Below, piece by piece: positions 25,152 to 33,830 of a stretch of DNA of 64,000 nucleotides. The notes below the pieces were generated by a model. That model was not told where the DNA came from, made no database searches, and saw only the letters and a program-made list of their open reading frames with translations. The number at the start of each line of letters is the position of its first letter. The stretch's first letter is position 1. This DNA comes from Streptomyces sp. NBC_00568. Lineage in GTDB: Bacteria; Actinomycetota; Actinomycetes; Streptomycetales; Streptomycetaceae. A program made the translations under genes and the position numbers. The DNA lies in assembly GCF_026341855.1 (NCBI RefSeq), contig NZ_JAPENW010000001.1, forward strand, positions 1,612,001 through 1,676,000, given 5' to 3'.

Positions 25152-28100
25152 GTGTCGCCACAGTCCCCCAGTAACTCGAGTATCTCGACCGATGACCAAG
25201 CCGCCGGGAAGAACCCCGCGGCCGCCTTCGGTGCCAACGAGTGGCTCGTCGACGAGATCTATCAGCAGTACCTCCAGGACCCGAATTCGGTAGACCGAGC
25301 CTGGTGGGACTTCTTCGCCGATTACAAGCCCGGCGCGGCCGCAGTACCCGCCGCCTCGGGCCCGGCGGGTACTGCGGCCGCGGGGGCCGCAGGGACCACC
25401 ACGTCCGCGCCTGCCGCGTCGGCCGCCCCCGTGGCGCCCGCGGCTCGCCAGGCTCCTCCCCAGGCCGCGCCCGCGCCCGCTCCGGCCGCCGCTCCCGCGG
25501 CACCGAAGCCCGCCGCTGCCGCCCCGGCTCCCGCGAAGGCCGCTCCGGCCGCCGCGAAGCCGAAGGCCGCGCCGGCCACAGAGGCGCCCGAGGGCCCCGA
25601 GTACGTCACCCTGCGTGGCCCCGCCGGTGCCGTCGCGAAGAACATGAACGCCTCGCTGGAGCTGCCCACGGCCACGTCCGTGCGCGCGGTCCCGGTGAAG
25701 CTGCTCTTCGACAACCGCATCGTCATCAACAACCACCTGAAGCGCGCCCGGGGCGGGAAGATCTCCTTCACCCACCTCATCGGCTACGCGATGGTGCAGG
25801 CCATCAAGGCCATGCCGTCGATGAACTGGCACTACGCGGACAAGGACGGGAAGCCCACCCTCGTCAAGCCGCCGCACGTCAACTTCGGCCTCGCCATCGA
25901 CCTGGTGAAGCCCAACGGTGACCGCCAGCTGGTCGTCGCGGGCATCAAGAAGGCCGAGACGCTGAACTTCTTCGAGTTCTGGCAGGCCTACGAGGACATC
26001 GTCCGCCGCGCCCGTGACGGCAAGCTGACGATGGACGACTTCACCGGTGTCACGGTCTCCCTGACCAACCCCGGCGGTCTCGGCACCGTCCACTCGGTCC
26101 CGCGTCTGATGCCCGGACAGTCGGTCATCATGGGCGTCGGTTCGATGGACTACCCGGCGGAGTTCCAGGGCACCTCCCAGGACACCCTGAACAAGCTCGG
26201 CATCGCCAAGGTCATGACGCTCACGTCGACCTACGACCACCGGGTCATCCAGGGCGCGGCCTCGGGCGAGTTCCTGCGCATCGTCGCGAACTTCCTGCTC
26301 GGCGAGAGCGGCTTCTACGACGAGATCTTCGAGGCCCTGCGCATTCCTTACGAGCCGGTCCGCTGGCTCAAGGACATCGACGCCAGCCACGACGACGACG
26401 TCACCAAGGCCGCCCGGGTCTTCGAGCTGATCCACTCCTACCGGGTCCGCGGCCACGTCATGGCCGACACCGACCCGCTGGAGTACCGCCAGCGCAAGCA
26501 CCCCGACCTGGACATCACCGAGCACGGCCTCACGCTCTGGGACCTGGAGCGCGAGTTCGCCGTCGGCGGCTTCGCGGGCAAGTCCCTGATGAAGCTGCGC
26601 GACATCCTCGGTGTGCTGCGCGACTCGTACTGCCGCACCACCGGCATCGAGTTCATGCACATCCAGGACCCGAAGCAGCGCAAGTGGATCCAGGACCGCA
26701 TCGAGCGCCCGCACACCAAGCCGGAGCGCGAGGAGCAGCTGCGCATCCTGCGCCGCCTGAACGCGGCGGAGGCCTTCGAGACCTTCCTGCAGACGAAGTA
26801 CGTCGGCCAGAAGCGCTTCTCCCTGGAGGGCGGCGAGTCCGTCATCCCGCTCCTCGACGCCGTCATCGACAGCGCCGCGGAGTCCCGCCTGGACGAGGTC
26901 GTCATCGGCATGGCCCACCGCGGCCGCCTGAACGTCCTCGCGAACATCGTCGGCAAGTCGTACGCGCAGATCTTCCGCGAGTTCGAGGGCAACCTCGACC
27001 CGAAGTCGATGCACGGCTCCGGCGACGTGAAGTACCACCTGGGCGCCCAGGGCACCTTCACCGGCCTGGACGGCGAGCAGATCAAGGTCGCGCTGGCCGC
27101 CAACCCGTCCCACCTGGAGACGGTCGACCCGGTCATCGAGGGCATCGTCCGCGCCCGGCAGGACATCATCAACAAGGGCGGCACGGACTTCACCGTCCTG
27201 CCCGTCGCCCTGCACGGTGACGCGGCCTTCGCCGGCCAGGGTGTGGTCGCCGAGACGCTCAACATGTCGCAGCTGCGCGGCTACCGCACGGGCGGCACGG
27301 TCCACATCGTCATCAACAACCAGGTCGGCTTCACCGCCGCCCCGGAGTCGTCGCGCTCCTCCATGTACGCCACCGACGTGGCCCGCATGATCGAGGCGCC
27401 GATCTTCCACGTGAACGGCGACGACCCCGAGGCCGTCGTCCGCGTCGCGCGGCTGGCGTTCGAGTTCCGCCAGGCGTTCAACAAGGACGTCGTGATCGAC
27501 CTCATCTGCTACCGCCGCCGCGGACACAACGAGTCCGACAACCCGGCGTTCACGCAGCCGCTGATGTACGACCTGATCGACAAGAAGCGCTCGGTGCGCA
27601 AGCTCTACACCGAGTCCCTGATCGGTCGCGGCGACATCACCCTCGAAGAGGCCGAGCAGGCGCTGCAGGACTTCCAGGGCCAGCTGGAGAAGGTCTTCAC
27701 CGAGGTCCGCGAGGCCGTCGCGCAGGCGCCCGAGGCTCACGTCCCGGACGTCCAGGCCGAGTTCCCGGTCGCCGTGTCCACCGCGGTCTCCCAGGAGATC
27801 GTGAAGCGGATCGCCGAGTCCCAGGTCAACATCCCGGACAACGTCACCGTGCACCCGCGGCTGCTCCCGCAGCTCCAGCGCCGTGCGTCGATGATCGAGG
27901 ACGGCACGATCGACTGGGGCATGGGCGAGACCCTCGCCATCGGTTCGCTGCTCCTGGAGGGCACGCCGGTCCGGCTGTCCGGCCAGGACTCGCGCCGCGG
28001 CACCTTCGGCCAGCGTCACGCGGTGCTGATCGACCGGGTCACGGGCGAGGACTACACCCCGCTCCAGTACCTCTCGGACGAGCAGGCCCGCCTGAACGTC

Positions 28101-28958
28101 TACGACTCGCTGCTCTCCGAGTACGCGGTCATGGGCTTCGAGTACGGCTACTCGCTGGCCCGCCCGGACGCGCTGGTGATGTGGGAGGCGCAGTTCGGCG
28201 ACTTCGTCAACGGCGCCCAGACGGTCGTCGACGAGTACATCTCGGCCGCCGAGCAGAAGTGGGGCCAGACGTCCGGCGTCACCCTGCTGCTCCCGCACGG
28301 CTACGAGGGCCAGGGCCCGGACCACTCCTCGGCCCGGATCGAGCGCTTCCTCCAGCTGTGCGCGCAGAACAACATGACGGTCGCCCAGCCGACGTCGCCG
28401 TCGAACTACTTCCACCTCCTGCGGTGGCAGGTGCACAACCCGCACCACAAGCCGCTGGTGGTCTTCACCCCGAAGTCGATGCTGCGCCTCAAGGCGGCGG
28501 CCTCGAAGGCGGAGGAGTTCACGTCGGGTCAGTTCCGCCCGGTCATCGGCGACGACTCGGTCGACGCGGCCGCCGTGCGCAAGGTCGTGTTCTGCGCCGG
28601 CAAGCTGTACTACGACCTGGAGGCCGAGCGGAAGAAGCGCGGCAGCACGGACACGGCGATCATCCGTATCGAGCGCCTGTACCCGCTGCCGGGTGCCGAG
28701 CTCCAGGCGGAGATCGCCAAGTACCCGAACGCCGAGAAGTACCTGTGGGCCCAGGAGGAGCCGGCGAACCAGGGTGCCTGGCCGTTCATCGCGCTCAACC
28801 TGATCGACCACCTGGACCTGGCGGTCGGCGCGGACGTCCCGGGCGCCGAGCGCCTGCGCCGCATCTCGCGTCCGCACTCCTCCTCGCCCGCCGTCGGTTC
28901 CGCGAAGCGGCACCAGGCGGAGCAGGAGCAGCTGGTGCGCGAGGTGTTCGAGGCCTAG
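25152..28958 (+). CDS. kgd: Multifunctional 2-oxoglutarate dehydrogenase/decarboxylase Kgd
   Basis: This 1268-residue fused enzyme of the TCA cycle has a short N-terminal segment and an Ala/Pro linker. An E2-like succinyltransferase domain (about 150-390, catalytic His363 in DHRVIQGA) precedes the thiamine-dependent E1 module with AAFAGQG and NNQVGF (about 689-725). It lacks a lipoyl domain, as in mycobacterial Kgd and corynebacterial OdhA, and would borrow lipoyl groups from a separate subunit. FHA proteins of the GarA/OdhI type inhibit such enzymes. It has a GTG start, with a terminator hairpin after the stop. Confidence 0.96.
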   Translation: MSPQSPSNSSISTDDQAAGKNPAAAFGANEWLVDEIYQQYLQDPNSVDRAWWDFFADYKPGAAAVPAASGPAGTAAAGAAGTTTSAPAASAAPVAPAARQAPPQAAPAPAPAAAPAAPKPAAAAPAPAKAAPAAAKPKAAPATEAPEGPEYVTLRGPAGAVAKNMNASLELPTATSVRAVPVKLLFDNRIVINNHLKRARGGKISFTHLIGYAMVQAIKAMPSMNWHYADKDGKPTLVKPPHVNFGLAIDLVKPNGDRQLVVAGIKKAETLNFFEFWQAYEDIVRRARDGKLTMDDFTGVTVSLTNPGGLGTVHSVPRLMPGQSVIMGVGSMDYPAEFQGTSQDTLNKLGIAKVMTLTSTYDHRVIQGAASGEFLRIVANFLLGESGFYDEIFEALRIPYEPVRWLKDIDASHDDDVTKAARVFELIHSYRVRGHVMADTDPLEYRQRKHPDLDITEHGLTLWDLEREFAVGGFAGKSLMKLRDILGVLRDSYCRTTGIEFMHIQDPKQRKWIQDRIERPHTKPEREEQLRILRRLNAAEAFETFLQTKYVGQKRFSLEGGESVIPLLDAVIDSAAESRLDEVVIGMAHRGRLNVLANIVGKSYAQIFREFEGNLDPKSMHGSGDVKYHLGAQGTFTGLDGEQIKVALAANPSHLETVDPVIEGIVRARQDIINKGGTDFTVLPVALHGDAAFAGQGVVAETLNMSQLRGYRTGGTVHIVINNQVGFTAAPESSRSSMYATDVARMIEAPIFHVNGDDPEAVVRVARLAFEFRQAFNKDVVIDLICYRRRGHNESDNPAFTQPLMYDLIDKKRSVRKLYTESLIGRGDITLEEAEQALQDFQGQLEKVFTEVREAVAQAPEAHVPDVQAEFPVAVSTAVSQEIVKRIAESQVNIPDNVTVHPRLLPQLQRRASMIEDGTIDWGMGETLAIGSLLLEGTPVRLSGQDSRRGTFGQRHAVLIDRVTGEDYTPLQYLSDEQARLNVYDSLLSEYAVMGFEYGYSLARPDALVMWEAQFGDFVNGAQTVVDEYISAAEQKWGQTSGVTLLLPHGYEGQGPDHSSARIERFLQLCAQNNMTVAQPTSPSNYFHLLRWQVHNPHHKPLVVFTPKSMLRLKAAASKAEEFTSGQFRPVIGDDSVDAAAVRKVVFCAGKLYYDLEAERKKRGSTDTAIIRIERLYPLPGAELQAEIAKYPNAEKYLWAQEEPANQGAWPFIALNLIDHLDLAVGADVPGAERLRRISRPHSSSPAVGSAKRHQAEQEQLVREVFEA

Positions 28959-28994
28959 GCCGCGGCACGGCGGTACGCATCGCCTGTACGCCGT

Positions 28995-29032
28995 CGGAGA
29001 CCCGGTTCCCTCTCGAGGGGGCCGGGTCTCCG
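28995..29032 (+). terminator. Rho-independent-like terminator after kgd
   Basis: An 11-bp stem (CGGAGACCCGG with its complement) and a 16-nt loop are followed by a short GTTTGT tract, about 35 bases after the stop. Confidence 0.8.
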
Positions 29033-29155
29033 GTTTGTCCGGGGGCCCGGTCCGGCTCCGGACCCCGCACTCCGGGCTCCGGGCTCCGGGCTCCGGGCCC
29101 CCGCCTATCCTTTTGTCCAGCGTTTCCCTTCCCTTTCACCGACGGAGCACCAGCC

Positions 29156-29341
29156 ATGTACTTCACCGACCGCGGCATCGAGGAACTTGAGAAGCGGCGC
29201 GGCGAGGAAGAGGTCACCTTCGAGTGGCTCGCCGAGCAGCTGCGTACGTTCGTCGACCTCAACCCGGACTTCGAGGTACCGGTGGAGCGGCTGGCGACCT
29301 GGCTGGCCCGGCTGGACGACGAGGACGAGGACGAGGAGTAG
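29156..29341 (+). CDS. DUF6104 family small protein
   Basis: This 61-residue acidic protein matches DUF6104: MYFTDRGIEELEKRRGEEEVTFEWLAEQL, then a helical LNPDFEVPVERLATWLARLDD and an Asp/Glu tail. It is highly conserved in actinomycetes and has no known function. The ATG follows AGCACCAGCC with only a weak ribosome site. The gene stands alone beyond the kgd terminator. Confidence 0.85.
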   Translation: MYFTDRGIEELEKRRGEEEVTFEWLAEQLRTFVDLNPDFEVPVERLATWLARLDDEDEDEE

Positions 29342-29421
29342 ACACTCCGGCGCCGCTCCTCGGGGTGGGGTGACGGGTCCTCTCCGGGCGGGGGCGTCCG
29401 GGGGCCGGTGCGACAGGGCGC

Positions 29422-29484
29422 CGCGCCTGCGTGGCCGAGCGTCGCGCCTGCGTGGCCGAGCATCGCGCCTGCGTGGCAGGGCAT
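29422..29484. repeat. 21-bp tandem repeat, three copies
   Basis: Three head-to-tail copies of CGCGCCTGCGTGGCCGAGCGT with 1-4 substitutions in the later copies. They lie in the intergenic region between convergent genes. Confidence 0.85.
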
Positions 29485-29554
29485 CCGAGCGTGCACGGCA
29501 AGGGCGACCGGTCCCCGGGGAAGCGGGCCCGGCTCCAGGGGGACTGCGGTCGCG

Positions 29555-30394
29555 TCAGTCGAAGGCGCGCAGACGGTCGTACGCCAGGCCGAGGGCGCCG
29601 CGGAGCATCAGGACCGCACCGGCGACGATCCAGCCGCCGCTGTGGCGCCGTACGCCCCAGGCGGTGAGCGGGAGGCCGACGGCCAGCTGGGCCGCCGCGA
29701 GGGTGCGCGCCCTCGGACCGCGCAGCCAGGGCCCGAGGCCGCCGCTCTCCACGACGTCGAGTTCGGCGCCGACGGCGGCACGCCAGCCGGTCCACTCGAC
29801 CTGCTCGGCGTCGGGCCGGATCCGGGCCGCGTCGAGGAGCCGGTCCGCGGACCGGCCGGGCTCGAGCCCGGCCGGAAGGGCCAGCCCCGCGCGCGTGAGG
29901 ACCCCGAGCAGCCCGCTCACGCGCGCGTGGGCGTCGGCCGCCGGATCGGGCTGCGTCAACGGTTCCAGGGACTGCATGTCGAGCACCGGGTCGAGGCCGA
30001 GGCGTGCGGCGAAGGTGCGCATCGCCTCGTCCTCGCCGACCGGGGTGCCGTTCGCCAGCCATTCGTAGCCCACGGTGCGGCGGAAACCCGAGGCCAGGGT
30101 GAAGCCGCTGCGGTCGGTGTCCCACCACAGGGCGAGGACGGGCCAGGGAGCGCCGACGGCGAGCGCCGCGGCCCAGCCGGTGAGCACCCGGTCGACGGGT
30201 TCCTCGCCGTGCTGCCAGGGCCTGCCCTCGGGGACCAGCACGCTCCACTCGGGCCCCGCCCCGGCGAGCAGCATCCGCTCGCGCAGCAACTGGGCGGCGG
30301 GACCGACCGACTCGGGACGGGCCCGGCAGAGGAGCAGGGCGCCGGGGGCCTGGACCGGGTGGTCGTCCCGGGACTCGCCGGAGGCAGTCGACAT
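29555..30394 (-). CDS. Conserved hypothetical protein with C-terminal membrane segment
   Basis: This 279-residue protein has a globular N-terminal part with conserved aromatic motifs (WSVLVPEGRPWQHG, PVLALWWDTDRSGF) and one or two hydrophobic stretches near the C-terminus (about 225-265). I recognise no family. Similar proteins are found in Streptomyces as uncharacterised proteins. It has no clear operon partner; the divergent DUF4097/PadR operon starts beyond its promoter region. Confidence 0.65.
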   Translation of the reverse strand: MSTASGESRDDHPVQAPGALLLCRARPESVGPAAQLLRERMLLAGAGPEWSVLVPEGRPWQHGEEPVDRVLTGWAAALAVGAPWPVLALWWDTDRSGFTLASGFRRTVGYEWLANGTPVGEDEAMRTFAARLGLDPVLDMQSLEPLTQPDPAADAHARVSGLLGVLTRAGLALPAGLEPGRSADRLLDAARIRPDAEQVEWTGWRAAVGAELDVVESGGLGPWLRGPRARTLAAAQLAVGLPLTAWGVRRHSGGWIVAGAVLMLRGALGLAYDRLRAFD

Positions 30395-30471
30395 AGCCCC
30401 ACTTTAGGGCGATTTGCCCATATCAACGCACTGATGATCCCCAGAACGGGTGTCTTGACTTTCCGTATCCG

Positions 30472-30511
30472 CGATATATCGTGAATAACGGAAGACGCGA
30501 TATGGCGCGTC
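30472..30511. promoter_or_regulatory. Candidate PadR operator with two palindromes
   Basis: A perfect 10-bp palindrome CGATATATCG (30472-30481) and a 6-6-6 inverted repeat GACGCG/CGCGTC (30494-30511) lie 50-90 bases upstream of the DUF4097 gene. TTGACT at 30455 may be a -35. The AT-rich core stands out from its surroundings, and the PadR regulator encoded in the same operon is the natural candidate to bind it. Confidence 0.55.
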
Positions 30512-30559
30512 GAGTTCGGATTCGCGTACGGGTCCGGTCCGGTCGAGGAGGTCTGCACC

Positions 30560-31570
30560 ATGTCCGAGTGGTCCGTGGCAGAGCCGAAGAAGCTCTCCTT
30601 CGACGACCCCGTGACGACGCTGCGCGTGCGCGTCGTCAACGGAACAGTGAACGTCGTGGGGACCGACGAGGGTTCCGCCCGGCTGGAGGTGTCCGAGCTG
30701 GAGGGCCCGCCGCTCCAGGTGACCCAGGAGGGCGGCACGCTCACGGTGGCCTATGAGGACCTTCCCTGGAAGGGCTTCCTCAAGTGGCTGGACCGCAAGG
30801 GCTGGCGCCGTGCGGCGGTGGTCTCGCTGGCCGTCCCGACCGGCACGCGCGTCGAGGTGGGCGTCGTCGGCGCCGCCGCCGTGGTCTCCGGGGTGGACGG
30901 GCGGGTCGAGGTGAAGGGCGTCACCGGCGACACGACCCTCGTCCGCGTCGCCGGCCCCGTTCGGGTGGACACCGTCTCCGGGAACCTGGAGGCCCAGGCC
31001 GTCACCGGCGACCTCCGCTTCCACTCGGTCTCCGGCGACCTGACCGTCGTCGAGGGCTCGGGCACCTCCGTGCGGGCCGAATCGGTGAGCGGCTCGATGA
31101 TCGTGGACCTGGACGCGACGGGCGCGCCCACCGACGTCCAGCTGTCGAACGTCTCGGGCGAGATCGCCATCCGGCTCCCCCACCCGGCGGACGCCGAGGT
31201 GGAGGCCAACACCGCGAGCGGCACCGTCTCCAGCGCCTTCGAGGACCTGCGGGTCAACGGCCAGTGGGGTGCCAAGAAGATCACGGGCCGTCTCGGCGCG
31301 GGCAACGGCAGGCTGAAGGCGGTGACCGTCTCGGGCTCCATCGCCCTGCTGCGCAGGCCCCCGGCGGAGGACGAGACGTACGACGAGGCACCGGAACCCC
31401 GGGAAGCGGCCCCGCCGACCGGCCCCGTCGACACCGCGGGCCACGCCACCGGCGACACGACGAGCGGCACCCCGAGCGGCACCCCGAGTGCCGTCGCGAG
31501 CGACACCGTCGGAGACGATGCCGCCGAAGGCCGGCCGGCCGACACCCCGACCGACAAGAAGGTGCTCTGA
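30560..31570 (+). CDS. DUF4097 beta-strand repeat protein
   Basis: This 336-residue protein has a right-handed beta-helix-like region of repeated short strands (residues about 90-250, with recurring VSG/VTGD turns such as VRVDTVSGNLEAQAVTGDL), typical of DUF4097/bactofilin-like adhesin folds. No signal peptide is present, so it is likely cytoplasmic. The C-terminus is Thr/Pro/Asp-rich and disordered. The PadR gene starts 1 base after its stop, indicating tight coupling. Such pairs are widespread in actinomycetes; the role is unknown but may concern envelope stress. Confidence 0.85.
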   Translation: MSEWSVAEPKKLSFDDPVTTLRVRVVNGTVNVVGTDEGSARLEVSELEGPPLQVTQEGGTLTVAYEDLPWKGFLKWLDRKGWRRAAVVSLAVPTGTRVEVGVVGAAAVVSGVDGRVEVKGVTGDTTLVRVAGPVRVDTVSGNLEAQAVTGDLRFHSVSGDLTVVEGSGTSVRAESVSGSMIVDLDATGAPTDVQLSNVSGEIAIRLPHPADAEVEANTASGTVSSAFEDLRVNGQWGAKKITGRLGAGNGRLKAVTVSGSIALLRRPPAEDETYDEAPEPREAAPPTGPVDTAGHATGDTTSGTPSGTPSAVASDTVGDDAAEGRPADTPTDKKVL

Positions 31571-31571
31571 C

Positions 31572-32651
31572 ATGGCTCCCGTCTTCGCCCACGGCCGACT
31601 GCGCCTCTATCTCCTCAAGCTGCTGGACGAGGCGCCGCGCCACGGGTACGAGGTGATCCGCCTCCTGGAGGAGCGTTTCCAGGGCCTGTACGCACCCTCG
31701 GCGGGCACCGTCTACCCCCGGCTGGCGAAGCTGGAGGCCGAGGGGCTGGTCACGCACACCTCCGAGGGCGGCCGCAAGGTGTACGCGATCACCGACGCGG
31801 GCCGCGCCGAACTGGCCGACCGCAGCGGCGAGCTGGCCGACCTGGAGCTGGAGATCCGCGAGTCGGTCGCGGAGCTCGCGGCGGAGATCCGCGCGGATGT
31901 CCGGGGTGCTGCCGGTGACCTGCGCCGCGAGATGCGGGCGGCGGCCACGGAGGCCCGGCGCGGCTCCAAAGGCGGCGCCGGGGCGAAGCAACACGACGCC
32001 TCGCCCGGCGAGTCCGGTGGCCCCGACGACTACCAGGACAAGGAGTCGTGGCGGGCGGCGAAGGAGGAGATGCGGCGCGTCCGGCAGGAGTGGAAGGAGC
32101 AGGCCCGCCGGGCGAAGGACGAGAGCCGCCGCGCCCGCGACGAGGCACAGCGCGCCCGCCGCCAGGCCAAGGAGGCGCAGGAGAAGGCCCGCGCCCAGGC
32201 CCAGGCGGAGATGCAGCGCATGGCCAAGCGCGTCCAGGACCAGGTCCAGGACCACTTCGCGCGAGGCGACTGGCCGACGGGCGTCCGCGAGGGACTGACC
32301 GAACTGGCCAAGGAGTTCGGCGACTTCGGGAAGAACTTCGGCAAGGACCTGGGGAAGGACTTCGGCAAGGAGTTCGGGTTTGGCCGCACCGCCTCCGGAG
32401 CGCCCGCGGAGCCGGAGCACACGACCACCCCGGAGGACTTCCCCGCCGCGTACGAACCGGCCTGGGCCCACGAGGACTCCACCGGCAATCCCGGCCGCGA
32501 TCTGGATCGCCTGCTGGACCGCTTCCGCGACGACATCCGTGACGCGTCCCGTGACCACGGGGTCTCGGAGGATCAACTCCGGGACATCCGCCGTCACTTG
32601 TCCGCGGCGGCGGCCCACATCGGATCGACCCTGCGGAGCGGGCGGCCGTAG
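31572..32651 (+). CDS. PadR-family regulator with extended coiled-coil C-terminus
   Basis: This 359-residue protein has an N-terminal PadR winged helix (about 1-85, LYLLKLLDEAPRHGYEVIRLL and SAGTVYPRLAKLEAEGLV). A very long charged helical region follows (about 90-260, rich in Arg, Glu and Lys), then a repeated Phe-Gly-Lys-Asp segment (about 258-275). Normal PadR proteins are 110-200 residues, so the extension is unusual. It is probably an autorepressor of the DUF4097-padR operon via the palindromes upstream. It ends at a strong terminator. Confidence 0.88.
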   Translation: MAPVFAHGRLRLYLLKLLDEAPRHGYEVIRLLEERFQGLYAPSAGTVYPRLAKLEAEGLVTHTSEGGRKVYAITDAGRAELADRSGELADLELEIRESVAELAAEIRADVRGAAGDLRREMRAAATEARRGSKGGAGAKQHDASPGESGGPDDYQDKESWRAAKEEMRRVRQEWKEQARRAKDESRRARDEAQRARRQAKEAQEKARAQAQAEMQRMAKRVQDQVQDHFARGDWPTGVREGLTELAKEFGDFGKNFGKDLGKDFGKEFGFGRTASGAPAEPEHTTTPEDFPAAYEPAWAHEDSTGNPGRDLDRLLDRFRDDIRDASRDHGVSEDQLRDIRRHLSAAAAHIGSTLRSGRP

Positions 32652-32668
32652 CCCTTCCGGCGCTCCCC

Positions 32669-32714
32669 CGGGGGCCGTCGGCGGGGACTGCGGACACAGC
32701 CCCCGCCGGCCCCC
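32669..32714. terminator. Terminator after PadR gene
   Basis: A GC-rich stem (about 13 bp: GGCCGTCGGCGGGG paired with CCCCGCCGGCC with one bulge) lies after the PadR stop, facing the convergent Clp-N gene. Confidence 0.6.
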
Positions 32715-32853
32715 TCAGGCACCGCCCGGCGCAGACCGGCGCAGACCGGCTTTCGCCGGCTGCCGCCGACCTCCACGGACAGCGTCGACGGGCAGAGGCC
32801 TCACCTCGCCGGGCCTTGCGGACCAGCGCCGGCCGTGCGGCAGGGACCTCGCC

Positions 32854-33423
32854 TCACCCGGCCTCGGCCACGCCGCCCTCCCCGTACAGGACCCGGGTCA
32901 CCGACTGGTAGGTGACGCCGTGATCGGCCAGCACCTCGCCCGCGACCCCGCCCCGCAGGGTGATCGCCAGCAGGAGGTGCCCGTCCCCGATGTGGCGGTC
33001 CCGCCGGGAGAGGGCGACCCGCAGGGCCCGCGTCAGGACATCCTTCGCCCCCTGCCCGAAGGGCCGGCGCCAGGACCGCCGGCCGTTCCCGCCGCGCTTG
33101 CCCGACTCCAGCGCCCCCTCCCCGTGCGCCTCCTCGATCCGGGAGACGATCTCGGACAGGTCGATACCGAGCCCGGAGAGGGCGTCCGCGTCGGCGCGCG
33201 ACAGCCCGCCCCGGCGGCGCGCCTCGGCGAGGTCCCGCTCCAGCGACTCCCGGACCCCCGCCGCCCCGAGCGACGTCAGGGCGAAGGAACCCCGGCTGCC
33301 CTCCCGGTCGAGGAGGGCCAGCAACAGGTGCTCCTCATCGACGGACTCGGCCCCGACCCGCTCGGAGTGCGACGCCGCCTCCTCGACGACGGCACGCGCA
33401 TCCTTCGTGAAGCGTTCGAACAT
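32854..33423 (-). CDS. Clp N-terminal domain protein
   Basis: This 189-residue protein carries two Clp-N repeats (about residues 1-70 and 115-180) like the N domain of ClpA/ClpC, but has no AAA+ ATPase. MFERFTKDARAVVEEA is the family signature. It may be an adaptor or decoy that binds Clp substrates or adaptors such as ClpS. The ATG overlaps the stop of the small HTH gene by 1 base (TGATG), so expression is coupled. The operon has a palindromic operator and a near-leaderless promoter. Confidence 0.88.
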   Translation of the reverse strand: MFERFTKDARAVVEEAASHSERVGAESVDEEHLLLALLDREGSRGSFALTSLGAAGVRESLERDLAEARRRGGLSRADADALSGLGIDLSEIVSRIEEAHGEGALESGKRGGNGRRSWRRPFGQGAKDVLTRALRVALSRRDRHIGDGHLLLAITLRGGVAGEVLADHGVTYQSVTRVLYGEGGVAEAG

Positions 33424-33632
33424 CACTGCCTCCCGTACTTCTTGTGCACGGCCTGCCTGCTCACTCCGAGTTCCGCGGCGATCTCCTGCCACGACCAGCC
33501 CTGATTGCGCGCACTGCGCACCTGTACCGCTTCCAACTGCTCCAGCAGCCTCCGCAGCGCGGAGACCGCTCGCAGCCCGACCCGCGGATCGCGATCACCC
33601 GCGCGCTCGGCAAGATCCGTTGCTTCGGTCAT
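33423..33632 (-). CDS. Small HTH transcriptional regulator
   Basis: This 69-residue protein consists of a helical N-terminal part and a helix-turn-helix (QGWSWQEIAAELGVSRQAVHKKYG) of the sigma-70 region 4/Fis-like type. It is coupled to the Clp-N gene (TGATG). The predicted -10 box lies only a few bases before the start codon, so the mRNA would be nearly leaderless. Two TGTCAA-type palindromes in the promoter suggest autoregulation. From memory such HTH/Clp-N pairs are common in actinomycetes. Confidence 0.85.
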   Translation of the reverse strand: MTEATDLAERAGDRDPRVGLRAVSALRRLLEQLEAVQVRSARNQGWSWQEIAAELGVSRQAVHKKYGRQ

Positions 33633-33634
33633 GA

Positions 33635-33652
33635 TGTCAACTTACGTTGACA
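33635..33652. promoter_or_regulatory. Palindromic operator TGTCAAC-N4-GTTGACA
   Basis: A perfect 7-4-7 inverted repeat covers the -10 region of the HTH/Clp-N promoter, ideal for repression by a small HTH dimer. Confidence 0.7.
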
Positions 33653-33667
33653 GTCTCTTCATGTCAA
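33639..33667 (-). promoter_or_regulatory. Sigma-70-like promoter of the HTH/Clp-N operon
   Basis: On the minus strand TTGACA (-35, 33667-33662) is separated by 17 bp from TAAGTT (-10, 33644-33639). Transcription would begin at or within a base or two of the ATG, so the transcript is probably leaderless. Confidence 0.6.
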
Positions 33668-33679
33668 CCAACATTGACA
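33662..33679. promoter_or_regulatory. Second palindrome TGTCAA-N6-TTGACA
   Basis: A second inverted repeat shares the TGTCAA/TTGACA arms with 33635-33652 but has a 6-bp spacer. It overlaps the -35 of the same promoter. The two sites are centred 27 bp apart. Confidence 0.6.
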
Positions 33680-33721
33680 CCCGTGCCTGGCCCGGCGCGC
33701 ACCACCGCCAGAGCACACGAA

Positions 33722-33752
33722 GCGGCGGGCCCGGAAAATCCGGACCCGCCGC
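33722..33752 (-). terminator. Terminator of the oxidoreductase gene
   Basis: A 13-bp stem with one mismatch and an AAAAT loop lies about 80 bases beyond the stop of the minus-strand zinc-type oxidoreductase gene. Confidence 0.6.
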
Positions 33753-33830
33753 GATACGACACGTCTCCTCAGCCGGCCGGCCAAGGACTCGCCCCAGGGC
33801 GTCGGCCGCGCGTCCGCGCGGCCCGGGGCA

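Noticed and set aside
25047..28913. Open frame of about 1290 codons antisense to kgd
   Set aside because: It is a mirror of codon bias; the plus strand has full-length Kgd homology.
29422..29484. CRISPR-like short repeats
   Set aside because: There are only three copies, head to tail, with no spacers.
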